Below, piece by piece: positions 1-10,354 of a DNA stretch of 64,000 nt. Source of the stretch: Toxonevra muliebris (lineage: Eukaryota > Arthropoda > Insecta > Diptera > Pallopteridae); contig OY829326.1 of the NCBI GenBank assembly GCA_963691655.1, forward strand, positions 91,071,235 through 91,135,234, given 5' to 3'. The first letter of the stretch is position 1. Each line of letters opens with the position of its first letter. The position numbers were made by a program, and so were the translations under genes. The notes under the pieces are model-generated. The model did no database searches and was not told the DNA's origin. It saw only the letters and a list, made by a program, of their open reading frames with translations.

Positions 1-382
1 AAAATAAACGGATCGATAGCTGATCACTTCTGATCGATCAAATTTAAATTTTTAATATATATAATTTTTAATATACACTTCAATGAATTAGCTTCTTTCA
101 ATCATCCTCCCATTATGTTTGTCGATGGAGACTGATCTTTTCCTTGTACAAATATTTTTTGAGGCTAAATCGGCAAAGTTTTAGTTTTGATTATTTTAAG
201 CAAAATTTTTTTTTTGTCAAGGGTAATATGATGAGGTATCTAATTGAATTCACATGGTTATATTTTTGATATCTTTTTTGTATGTGCTACTTTTGAACCA
301 ATCGAATTTCATTTGTTTTTTGAAAATGTGTGGTTTATCAAAAAGTATTTGAATTATTAAATTAAAGGAAATCTAATATGCA
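1..382. other. AT-rich DNA without recognisable features
   Basis: No coding region, RNA gene or repeat boundary was recognised here. The sequence is AT-rich, with homopolymer runs typical of intergenic or intronic fly DNA. Confidence 0.5.
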
Positions 383-636
383 CATATCGCTCATTTACTA
401 AAAGACTGTCATAACTCAAAAAACCCGATTTTGCAGAAAACGTGTTTAAAGTTTTCAATTGACTCCCATTTTGCAGAAAAAAAAGAAATCTTATAATTCT
501 CACGCGCAGAGTATACAAGATATTAATATGAAAATTTTACACAATATAAAGTGTGATATAATGAATAATTTTAAATCTTTAACTCAAAAATCGTGTTTTT
601 TGACTTATGACAGTCTTTTAGTAAATGAGCGATATG
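383..636. repeat. Palindromic MITE-like element with about 45-bp inverted arms
   Basis: The left arm begins CATATCGCTCATTTACTAAA and reads on through AAGACTGTCATAACTC. The right arm, read in reverse complement from 636 to about 590, gives the same sequence with about one mismatch per 20 bases. The loop between the arms (about 430-590) is AT-rich. No target duplication is obvious and no protein is encoded. The small ORF within it (459-683) runs across the loop and is not a gene. This is the architecture of a short foldback MITE; the superfamily cannot be told. Confidence 0.7.
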
Positions 637-3169
637 TTGTTTGGTTTTCACTTTTTAAATTTTTATATACATGCAAATTTTGATGTCATTCTTAAATTAA
701 AAAATACTTTTAATAGCATATGTTCCTGGTTTTAGCAACATATTTTTATTTTTTAGTGCATAATAATCCGGATCTTATTCATTACCATCTCTGTGGTTTT
801 TAGAAAACGCAGCTCATCATGTTTACTGTTGATTTTGAATCGATTGAAATTACAATTCTATTAGTTTTTGGGACTTTCTTGAACTACAAAAATTAAATGA
901 AACAAATTATGGGGTAATAAAAATATTGCTTAATACAGTGACCACAAGAATACTTTTCACTGTCAGTTATGTAAGTTTCAGCGCAGTTACATAATATATA
1001 AACTGTACAAAGAGAAAAACTGTAGGAACAGGTTTATAACAAACTGAAAAAAGTAATGTGCGTTTCTAAAGAAACGTTATGAAATTCTAGTTCAGTGTTT
1101 TTCTTCAATTTAAAAACTTCACACTTGGCCAATGAATTTCCTGGAATTATTTTATTGATTAATAAATTATCAAATCAAGCCAACATAGGACGCCACGGTT
1201 TGCCAATATGGCCTCGATGGTCAACATGAAAGGAGGTGAAATGTGACAACAAGATATGTTTTTATGGAAACACCGATCATTGCTATACAAATTAAGAAAA
1301 CTCTGTGTTTTATTATTTCATTGCCGATTTTTGGCGGATAGTGTTTTTGGTAAATTGTAAATCTATCTAAAAATTAACAAGAAGTATTACCAAAAAATAA
1401 CGATTCTGTTATGGCGCTTGACAAAAAAAATGTAACGTGCAATCATAATTATTACTGTAAAACTTCTTCCACAACAGCATGTTAGTGTATGCAAGTATAT
1501 CTACTAACTGCTTTCGGAAGTTGATACTAACAAGAAGCGTCAAAATTCAATCTTCTTACTCTTTATACTTATTCATGCTGCTAGCAAGTGGCAGAAAAAA
1601 AAGGGAGAAAACCCATGTTGGCATGAGAAATGAGGCATTTTTTTGTATAGCGGCGATATATCTGAATATGAGTAGGTAATTAAAATCGGAACTAAAACTA
1701 ACGTTTACGGTCAGTTTGCTCTACTCAGTGCCAGACCAGTTTTAATGAGCGAAGAAGTAGTTAGTATCTCTTTTAACCAAGTTACGCGTATAGCTTATTT
1801 TTTATTATATTCGCTTTGTTTATTATCACTTTACAAATGTACAGCATGCTCATCTTTATTATTTTTTATTTCTTAATATTCATTCATAGATATGTACATA
1901 TGAGTAGTAAGCTACATTCATTCATTCATATATTTTTGGATTGGCTTTGTGGCTCTCTTGAGGTTTTCCCATGTTTGGCACGGCGTGTGCGCACAAATTT
2001 TTGTTTTTGTATCTTCAAGAGTGTCTGGATAGTATCTTTGTGTCTTTATGTGTGTACGATTGAGTTGTTTAAACTTTTCTTTTTAGAAGAATACATAGAA
2101 ACGAAGATTTTTCCATTTCTCTGCTGCTCGTATTAGTGTTTGTTATTACATTTTTACACTTGGAAGCGTTCGGTTGTTGCGACTGCGCACAGCTATTTTG
2201 TTTGCTTTTATTTAACATTTTCATTTCAACGCCTTGCGGTATAAAATATTGTGTTTGACGAGGCGCTAGAGTTCCGTTTTTTTTTATTCGTTTAAATGAA
2301 TTTTTGTTTGTCTTAACGGTCTGTTTTATGATCGCTAAATTGTCGTTTATTAATGGAGCATGATTTGTATGTACGATCTACGGTTAATACAGTGCTGAAT
2401 CAATTTCGTATTTAAATTTTGTGTAATGTGGTAATTTTATTAATGTGGTGGTGATATCCTTAAATAAAACGTATAGTGTAACCTAACAGTTTTCGGATAC
2501 TTAAGCAAATTGCATGATGTTCAACAAAGTCACATGATACAACAGGTAATAGATACGAATTTTTTATATTTGATTGTTCTCTAAACTTAAATAAGGACAA
2601 TTGTGAAACTAGACAAAACTCTTAGAAAAAGTTCTGAACTTTTTAAGTTGATGTTTATTTTCGACAAACTATAACTTTGCCTATTGAATTCAATTTATTA
2701 TATACACGGAAAGATCTTTTATGAACTGTTTTGGATAATAGTTTCCAACACTATTCAACGGCGAACTAACAAAAAAATTACCAATTCTAAACTAAAGGAT
2801 AGAGTTTTATTTAGCGTTACCGACTCTACGTTCAGACGCTTTAAATTTCAAGTTTCAAATAAACATAAAAAATTTCATCGAAATATTGCATCCTTTGAAA
2901 TGTACTACAATAAATAAAAACTGAAAAATATTGAACCAGTTACATACATATGTAGAGAGCTGGGTGAGACTCCTTTTGAATTCTAATTGTAAATTGGAAT
3001 CGAAATGTTTGGTTCTTCAGTAATGAATTGTAATATTCCAGCATGTTGGCAAATTTCATATGGGAAATTCTCTCTTTTTCTCTCTTTGACGGCTAATATG
3101 ACAGTGAAAACCAAGCATTACGATATCTTTTATTAAAATGCTATTGACCTTTTGTAATTGAATTTTGAA
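637..3169. other. Unassigned region, no gene recognised
   Basis: This 2.5 kb holds no ORF with a recognisable domain. The stretch around 1700-2330 is of higher sequence complexity and could be conserved non-coding or UTR sequence, but I see no splice-consistent coding potential. Small ORFs at 1479 and 1816 translate to low-complexity, aromatic-rich peptides typical of chance reading of AT-rich DNA. Confidence 0.4.
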
Positions 3170-3443
3170 TTTTAATGACTAAAAGGTATTACTTTTAAAA
3201 AGAGCAGCATAGGAGCAATTTTCAAGAGCAAAATTTTATACGCAATATACACAATTCGCCGTGTGACTTTGTGGTCTTTTTGAGATTGTCGTAACGAAAA
3301 ATTCTCATGTTTGCTAATTAAACTATAGTCGGGAAGTTGAAAATGTATTGAAAATGAAGGCTGTAATATATATATCGTTTTTACTGTACCGTAAATGGAT
3401 CCGTCGTCACGGGGTTTCATAATTTTGCTTGTTGGGCTATATA
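3170..3443. mobile_element. Terminal fragment of a 'CCCAACAARCAAAA' DNA element
   Basis: Read in reverse complement from 3443, the sequence starts CCCAACAAGCAAAATTATGA and then carries a GACGACGGATCCATTTACGG segment and TACAGTAAAAACGATA. The same end (AACAAACAAAATTACGGAAT, then a variant of the GACGAC segment and ACGGTACAGTAAAAACGG) is found at 52083-52020, and a related end at 50727. Shared terminal sequence at unlinked places indicates a transposon end. The opposite end of this copy was not found, so it is probably truncated. The minus-strand ORF here (3172-3420) is an artefact of the repeat. Confidence 0.55.
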
Positions 3444-4375
3444 ATTTTAATTTTTATATAGCTTAAAAAATGTTCTATAAAAAAAGTTTAATATAAATTA
3501 CCAAAGTCACAAATTCCTAGAGGTCTGATATAGTTTTCTACATATATAATTTAAATACGCTTAGAGCGATGGAATTAACCATATGTATACTAGGTTGATG
3601 CAAAAAAAAAAAAATAAAAAAATATTTTCCAAAATAATTTCAAGTTAAAATATCAAAATTGAATACCGCTAATTTTTAAAAGGGAGGATTTAATATTTTT
3701 CTGTGATTTCATCATAAATATTCTGTTTCGTAAGTCGAACTTTCGGTTACAGCGATTCAATTGCAGAAGTATTAATATAGCTCCCTTAAATTGTTTCCAC
3801 TTAAACCGAACACGGCTAAAGTCACCTTATCGAAACGATCGTCCGATCTGCTAGTTCTATGAACTTTTTGATATTCTTCTGGCATTATTGTTCATTCAAA
3901 GCCTAATAATTTTTATAATCACCTTAATATGTTCATAGCTATAGGACTTATCGTTTGCATGGAAAAAAGTTTCTAGAAGAAATTTAACGGGTGTTCAATG
4001 TTTTCTGTCACAATGTCGACAAGATTAATGACATTCGCGAAGTTAGGGGCTGTGCGATGACTTTGTCCACTTCACAGTTTTTTTTTAAGCAACCATCCAT
4101 TTCTGGTCCATTTGGACTCTTTTTTTTTTGAGAAAGGGTCAATTCCAGATTATCAACTTGAAATTTATTTAGTGAATTTTTATTTGAAAGGTTCTCATAT
4201 TGGCATATGAAAATTTAGATAAATTTAGACTACTGTGACCACTTCGATGTGGTTATGGTGTGTTGGATTAGTACGCTGTATGCCTGGGTTCAAAAATCGA
4301 CATGGGCAAAAAAATAAGCAAAATTGAAAAACAAATATGTGTGTAAAGTACCTAAAAGAGTAAACAGGTTATTTT
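3444..4375. other. Unassigned AT-rich region
   Basis: No gene was recognised. Around 4250-4315 there is a short stretch with a B-box-like GGGTTCAAAAATC preceded by GTTGGATTAGTACGC, which weakly resembles a tRNA-derived sequence, but the arms do not pair well enough to call it. Confidence 0.35.
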
Positions 4376-5058
4376 TTAACACGGATCCGTCGTTGGTATC
4401 CAATTGATACACTTTTCAAATTGCTTCACATGCTTGATAGTTCACATGAATAACTGAATAATAATACACGAACAAATGTAATAAAATTTTTTTATTGGTA
4501 GAAAATGTTATAATTATTTATAATATAATGGTAAATAATCAGAAAAAATATTTAAACATGTTTTGGTTCTATTTTTAAGATGTAGTCTGGTGTTCGAATT
4601 TCAATAAATCGGAAATACAATATATTGAGAGTATATTGTGTACTGTCAGACCAAAATTCAAAATATTAGAAAAGTTATAGCACATAGTCGAGAGCGCCTG
4701 TTGTTAAAACTTTAAAAGTGTTTTTCTTAAAACAACGTTTTTTTGATCGGCCCAGGAGTCTGAAAGAATTCTATCGAGTCGGTAGAATTCTTTACTCGGG
4801 TCAGCCCCAAACCTTTTTTTAGGTGTCCACTTTGGACTTAAAAAATACTAAAAAAAATATCGTAAAATAAACTCCAACAAATTTTTTTTTGTACAGTTAA
4901 AGATGTCAATAAAATTGTTATAATAAAAAATTCCCGAAATAACCTTGAAAATGAGGCCAAAACACCAGACTACGTCCTTAATTGTAGCATTACATTGTAT
5001 CAAATTGATACATCAACGACTGATTCGATTGCCAAAATGAACCACGGATACGTGTTAA
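4376..5058. mobile_element. TTAA-flanked MITE (CACGGATCCGT ends) carrying a nested insertion
   Basis: The element is flanked by TTAA at 4376-4379 and 5055-5058. Its ends are inverted: the left reads CACGGATCCGT and the right, in reverse complement, CACGTATCCGT. Sub-terminal ATCAATTGATAC and ATCAAATTGATAC motifs are also in inverted orientation. Insertion at TTAA is the hallmark of piggyBac-type transposition, so this is probably a non-autonomous piggyBac-like element. About 400 bp of its interior is a second TTAA element (4575-4981). No transposase is encoded. Confidence 0.65.
4575..4981. mobile_element. Nested TTAA MITE of the 'GTAGTCTGGTGTT' family
   Basis: TTAA at 4575-4578 and 4978-4981 flanks a 399-bp element with ends GATGTAGTCTGGTGTT and, in reverse complement, GGACGTAGTCTGGTGTT. 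The same terminal sequence, and an internal TGATCGGCCCAGGAGT segment, recur in the much larger element at 60159-62480. This is therefore a short deletion derivative of that family, inserted into an older TTAA element. It is non-coding. Confidence 0.7.
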
Positions 5059-5780
5059 TTCAACGTACGGTTTCCTCTTAAATATTACTAGGTGTTCCCA
5101 AATTTTACAATTTTTACATATTTTGCAATAATAATGCGATAAGAAACTTAAAAGGTATGGTTTTCATAAAAATGTAAACGCATTTTCCATTTTTTTTTAA
5201 CCCATTAAATTTTTTTTTTTGGGTGGGTGTTGGTATGATGCACGGGCAGGTGATATTAGGATACTTTGATCTTCTTATAAAAATGTTGGTGTTGTTTTCT
5301 CGTTTTTATACGTTACAATTCTTATTTACGAAATACAGTTTTTGTGGATTAGTTACAATTTTTAGAGAAAAATACCATTTGCTCCAAAGGTCTTGCATCA
5401 TTGCAAATGCAAAATGCATTTATGCGATATGCAATAAAAATTTGCATTTCCAATGATGCAATACCATTTGCACCAAATCGTGAATAGGGCTATGATAACA
5501 CAGCAGTAGCAAAAATACGATTTGGTAGCAGCACGTAATAATTTTACGCTGCAAGATTTTTGAACCAAACCATTTTTAAACTGAACCAATGGTTCGAAAG
5601 CACGGACTGAACCATACTTCAAAACTTTTTTAATTCACATCTCTGGTAATTTTTTCAATTTAGTTCTATGGCTTAAATGTTACCTTTTATTAATTTACAT
5701 ATGTATGTATATCAATTGATTACAATACTTATACATAAAAACGAATTGGTAATAAAGTTTATTAGTTGTAATATAAATTA
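5059..5780. other. Unassigned region containing a GCAAATGC hairpin
   Basis: No gene is seen. Positions 5394-5459 form a near-perfect hairpin: TGCATCATTGCAAATGC at the left end and its near complement GCATTTCCAATGATGCA at the right, with further ATTTGCAT-like octamers inside. The hairpin is flanked by direct repeats of ACCATTTGCNCCAAA. It may be a small repeat remnant. Confidence 0.4.
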
Positions 5781-6139
5781 CTGGCTGGGCTTTGCCCAGC
5801 TTCACTGTCCGGTGCTGGCAAAGTAGGAGTAATACGAAAATTACAGCCAATTTATCCAAATTAAAATATTTTATTTTGAATGTTGTTTGAAATTTTTTTG
5901 TGAAGTGAAAGCCTTAAAAAATCGAAATTTTTTTTAAAAAGTGAAGTGTTATTTGAATTTTGCTGGTTTTATGTGCCAAACAGGCAATTATCATTGCAAT
6001 TAAAAAAAGAAGTATCCTATAGACATCTTATGCACATCAGCTTTATAAGAAACAAAAAAAAGTAAATTGGGTCCAGTGGTTTTTGAGCTAAATCTGAACT
6101 TATAATTTTCATACAACCAATTTTATATATTAGTATAGA
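5781..6139 (-). mobile_element. Small non-autonomous Helitron (359 bp)
   Basis: Read on the minus strand, the element starts TCTATACTAATATATAAAAT after an A and ends with a GC-rich hairpin (GCTGGGC-AAA-GCCCAGC) followed by CAG before a T. The start TC, the 3' hairpin and a CTRR-like terminus between A and T are Helitron hallmarks. The larger element at 23676-25623 has the same start (TCTATA...ATATAAAA) and the same hairpin (GCTGGGC-GAA-GCCCAGC). No Rep/helicase is encoded, as is normal for non-autonomous copies. The terminus reads CCAG rather than CTAG, which could be mutation. Confidence 0.65.
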
Positions 6140-7549
6140 TTAAACTTGATTTAAAATATGAATTGAGCGGTTATATTAGCTAACAACTAACTAGGGAAAA
6201 AAAACAAGTAAAATGAATGAAAGAGAAATACTTCACACACCCGTCAAAGATAGTCAATGAAAAATTTGACACTTTTTACATCATGACTTGCTGCAGCAAG
6301 AAAAAAATCTGTCTACTATTTCAATAATGAACTTATTGCTAGCGCAACCGCTACAATGCACCGATGGCCGTGATTTAATAAAATATATTATGTCAGATCG
6401 AAAAATATGCTGACAAAAAAAGCAAATCAAGAAAAAACGATGAAGACGATCAGTTTTTGTGATCGTAACTCAACATTTTCATCACTATCATTGTGTTCGT
6501 TACCTATTTATTCGCAAATACACAACCAATAAACGATTGAAATGTAAATAAAGGTATGTATGCCGTTTGTTTGGGCGATCTCTTGAGCATTTGCGATCAG
6601 TTGTAGAGATTAATAATAACACCCCGCGGCAAACTTATTATTATTAAAGTAGGCATTCGAAGGGGGATTAAAACTATCAAGGCACGCAGGCAGGAAAGTA
6701 GTAGAATAACAAATAATACAAATCACTGTTGGGAAGTTTTTATATCTATGATTATTCGTACTTCTTATATATCGAAAAAGAAGAAAATGTTTAGTTTTTT
6801 TAAAACAAAAAGAAGATGTAGCATTTGCAATATTAGAGCACGCTTTTTCAGGTTTCTAATTTTTTTTATAAGTTTTTGTTGCTACACGATCAGTTAGCTA
6901 GTAACTTAACTATTTTTTCTTACCAAGAATTGCAATTACAAAAAATGTAATCGATCATTTTATGTTAGTTAATAATTCTTTGATTTTTTGAATGAAAGTG
7001 TTTTCCTCCCTTTTATTCGTATGTGATCTTTTGGTTTGCTTCAAATTAGGTAACTGATGGCATTCCTGATTTAATCACAATGATTATTCAATTTCATCGT
7101 TGCTTTTGTTTTCTTTTCATAGCAAACCTTTTTGTTTTTATGGGGAATTTTGATTTTCTGGTTTATTATTTTATGTGTGTAATGGTCGTTAATCAATAAA
7201 AGTGTTCACTTTTTGGCATTTATATCAAATGAATAAGTTGGTCAAATTCAATTTTGCAAAACTTTGTAACGTGCTTCTAAAAATGGCACTTTGAATATTA
7301 GAAATATTAATGCTATTTGATTAATATATACAGTATTATGCCAATATGTACAATGCGCATATTTACTTCATTTTTATTGTTATTTCGCTCTTTATAAATT
7401 GAAGTAAATATTTGGATTTTTTAAGTTAAACAATTAAACATTTTGTAAGCACTAAATACAGAGTGTAAGAGACGGAGAAGACAGAAACTAAACATTACGA
7501 AAAGTATTGATGGACTTTTGGAGTTATTGCATTTGTGACATACATTATT

Positions 7550-7589
<40 letters not shown>

Positions 7590-7861
7590 CTTGTAGATTT
7601 ACATATTGAACACTTTGAAATTAGATCGTTGGTTTTAATTTTTTCTTAAGATAATCCACACACCTGGGACAACTCGATCCACACGAAACATTGTGTTGAT
7701 TAGGGAAGATAGGTAAGAGAGTGAGGGAAAGATTGCAGTTAGTAGAGAAGGTTGGGGTCTTCGTTGCTTCATAACATTGCTATTTAATACTAATGTATGC
7801 ATAGTCGAGTGCAGTTACCACGAAAAGGTAATCAAATATTTTATGTTAACCGAATTTCGTG
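6140..7861. other. Unassigned region with an (AT)n microsatellite
   Basis: No coding region was recognised. An (AT)n tract of about 30 bp lies near 7553-7582. The stretch 6200-6740 is less AT-biased and contains a GCGATCAGTTG initiator-like site at about 6594 followed by ACACCCCGCGGC, but nothing else supports a promoter. Confidence 0.4.
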
Positions 7862-7863
7862 TT

Positions 7864-8777
7864 ATAGTGCGGACACACGAGAGGGAATTTTAAGCAAATT
7901 TAGCATTTCGTTGAAATGCGTTTGAAATTCGGAATTTCGCCATACAATAAATGTCAAATTCTGCATTTCAGAAGGATTTAGACGAAATGCACTTAAAATG
8001 CCGAAAGCACTAGCAATTATCAAAGAGAAGGTTGTGAAAAACATAGAAAATATAAGATCTATTACATTTTTTAGACATTTTTTATTTTGTTTTCATAATA
8101 GCTGCTCTTGAAATCTATACATTTATTAGTGTAACTACAATTTTATTCCAGAAGATCCAGAAGTGCTACGATATCATATTATATATCAATTTAAAGAGCT
8201 TAACGAGTAGGTTAGCCAAAAATTATCAGATTTAAAATCGATTAAGCCAATTCCAAAATATTAGTGCCGGAAGTTTTTTAAAATTCGCTCATTGAACAAA
8301 GCATTGTTGAAAAAATCATTGCTTAAGCGGGAGTAAATAACAAATGAGAGAGAGAGAAGACATGAGTAACGGCATTTCTCAGAATTATCTAACGAATTAT
8401 CTGCATGCATAAATAACAAAACAAACACCAAGGAGTAGTTTGGTTCTCTTTTGATATTTGTTTTTCATCAAGAGATTTCTTTCTAGCCCCAGTTACTGGT
8501 GCCTTACCGACTAGTATTTATTAAGTGAAAAAATAAAATAATGGAGTTGGAGAGAAACTTATTACCATTCCTCCAATTATCCATAATGATTATTTTAATT
8601 CTTGGTGCCCACATCCAATGGAAAGGCAATATTTTTATTTATTTTTATTTACAAAAATTCTTCTTCTCCAAACTTTTAATCTGTCAAAAACGAATTTGAA
8701 ATCTCTTTTTTGTCATGTGTCCACCTAAATTTTAAATTCAGAGTTTCAGCGAAATTCTCTCGTGTGTCTGCACTATC
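7864..8777. mobile_element. DNA element with TAGTGCRGACACACGAGAG inverted ends
   Basis: The left end reads TAGTGCGGACACACGAGAG. The right end, in reverse complement, reads TAGTGCAGACACACGAGAG, one mismatch in 19. The two ends enclose about 0.9 kb of non-coding DNA with AAATTC/GAAATGC motifs repeated near both ends. The TAGTG start is like hAT termini, but no convincing 8-bp target duplication is visible, so the superfamily is left open. The 60-aa minus-strand ORF inside the left end is not a gene. Confidence 0.65.
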
Positions 8778-9699
8778 AAGCCTAATAAGACTCTAGAAAT
8801 GCATAAAGGAAAATAAATAATTTTTCTTGTATTTGGCTTTAAATACGAATGTAGATGTGCAATTATCTATCAAAGCCATTTCTGAAGCGTACTACATATA
8901 GTTCATTGGGCCTATATGGGTTAATGACAAATTGGATGAAATCCAATTCGCAATACAATTTGTCTGAAACTGGTTGCATTAAAATTGACGAAATTTGTAT
9001 TCGTCCCCTAGCTCAACTAAGATATCGACCACATCTGAGGATAGCTTTACGCCAACATATTTTTACCATACAAAATATTTGCAAAGAAACTCAAGTGGTG
9101 CACCCATATAACAAAAAAAAAAAAAATATAACTGCTTTTATTGCAGCGAAAGAGCTTAATGGTGACGAGAACAAATTTAAGTCATTTATAGAAAGTATTT
9201 TTAAAAATGTATACAAACTGTGTGTTTACATTTTTTATGCGATGATAAACTCAGAGCCGCCCTTCAACCACTAACGTCGCTGTAAAATTTATCGAAAAAG
9301 TTCAGCTTGAAATGAGCTGCCATAAATTTTTGAGTTATTTTTATATTTAAAAACTTAAAAAATTTAAAAAATTAAGTTTTTCTGCAGCCTATTTTTTGTA
9401 TTAAAAATCGACTAGCCGGTTGGTTATCATTGGTGGATTTTAGCCGCTGCTACAGTTCTTTGTTAAGCCGTCTCTGTTTAGGCACAGGTCTGTGTAAATA
9501 AAATGATCGTAAGCAAGCTGCACAAAACATTGACTCTGCCAACACTCGCGCAACATGTTGTCGAATATTGTATCGCAGTTGCCTTGCAATTGCGTAAATG
9601 AACGAGCTCTCATTAATTTCTTAGTGACAGACACGGGTGCGATATCGAATTGATGTTGCATTTGAATCGCATTGCGTAAGTGGACGAATGGCTTAAACG
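8778..9699. other. Unassigned region with two unrecognised ORFs
   Basis: A 139-codon plus-strand ORF (8855-9274) and an 88-codon minus-strand ORF (9440-9706) are present. Neither has a domain I recognise. The minus-strand one has more even amino-acid composition and contains a QLQGNCDTIFDNML stretch, so it may be the remains of an old mobile-element or host ORF. The SINE inserted at 9699/9700 cuts into its start region. I would not annotate either as a gene. Confidence 0.3.
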
Positions 9700-9934
9700 A
9701 CGTCAAAAGTCTAGTGGATAGTGCATAAGACTTTCACCCAGAAGGTTGCGGGTTCGAATCTCATCTTGGTCTTCTGGGTATTTCTCATAAACTTCTTATA
9801 TTCACTATCGATATGAAGTGAATGAGAAATATAAGAAAATACAAGTACAATTCTTTCTAGGCAATGGCAAAACCACCAAGTAATAACAAATTGCCACATC
9901 GCCATCGTTCCTTCCTTCAAATAATAATAATACA
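9700..9934 (+). mobile_element. tRNA-Glu-derived SINE with 8-bp target duplication
   Basis: The head (about 9706-9770) resembles tRNA-Glu(UUC). It has an A-box region GTCTAGTGGATAGTGC, an anticodon-arm segment GACTTTCACCCAGAAGG and a B box GGTTCGAATCT, in the right order and spacing. It is followed by about 150 bp of unrelated body and an (AAT)n tail at about 9919-9931. CTTAAACG directly before the head (9692-9699) is repeated exactly after the tail (9935-9942), as expected for a target-site duplication. Transcription would be by RNA polymerase III from the internal boxes. The tRNA-like head carries enough changes that it cannot be a working tRNA. Confidence 0.75.
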
Positions 9935-9942
9935 CTTAAACG

Positions 9943-10354
9943 CTCAGTACCTCAGAACGTCCAATTTCAATTAAAAACATATTTAGAGGTAGTATTTGTG
10001 ATTCCGAACAACGTTTGTTCAGTTTTCAAATAAAAATTATTTTAAGGTGCTATAATTTCGATTTAAATGGTTGGCCACTGTAGTAATCTTTAGGGATTAT
10101 CTGGAGAATAAATTAAAATAAATGTGCAACAATTGTTAAAAACAATTATTTGGTGTTATCCCATACTGTTTGGCACACATTTTTTTATCACGGCAATATA
10201 TTTGTTATATAAAAATTCGAAAATTAAAAAACCTTTTTTTCTGTTTAAAATTCAAAAATATGCTTTTCGAGCTAAAAATAACTGTAACTATGCGACAGTT
10301 GTCATTTTTCTATTCTTATTTGTGTGTATTGATAAAGAAAACTTTTTTTCAATA
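9943..10354. other. Flank of the foldback element, no gene
   Basis: No gene was recognised. The overlapping ORFs at 10124-10378 and 10170-10355 read low-complexity Lys/Phe/Ile-rich peptides. GGCCACTGTAGTAATC at about 10073 is an imperfect inverted match to the sequence at 12019-12035, so the neighbouring foldback may be larger than drawn. Confidence 0.35.

Noticed and set aside
1816..2136. 106-codon ORF rich in Phe, Ile and Cys
   Set aside because: Composition is what AT-rich DNA gives by chance; no domain, no upstream signal and no splice partner.
4250..4315. Possible tRNA or SINE head (GGGTTCAAAAATC B-box-like)
   Set aside because: The A-box region and arm pairing are too poor, and no tail or target duplication is seen.
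6590..6660. Possible promoter (GCGATCAGTTG initiator-like site, then ACACCCCGCGGC)
   Set aside because: No TATA, downstream element, exon or gene can be linked to it; a single initiator-like match is expected by chance.
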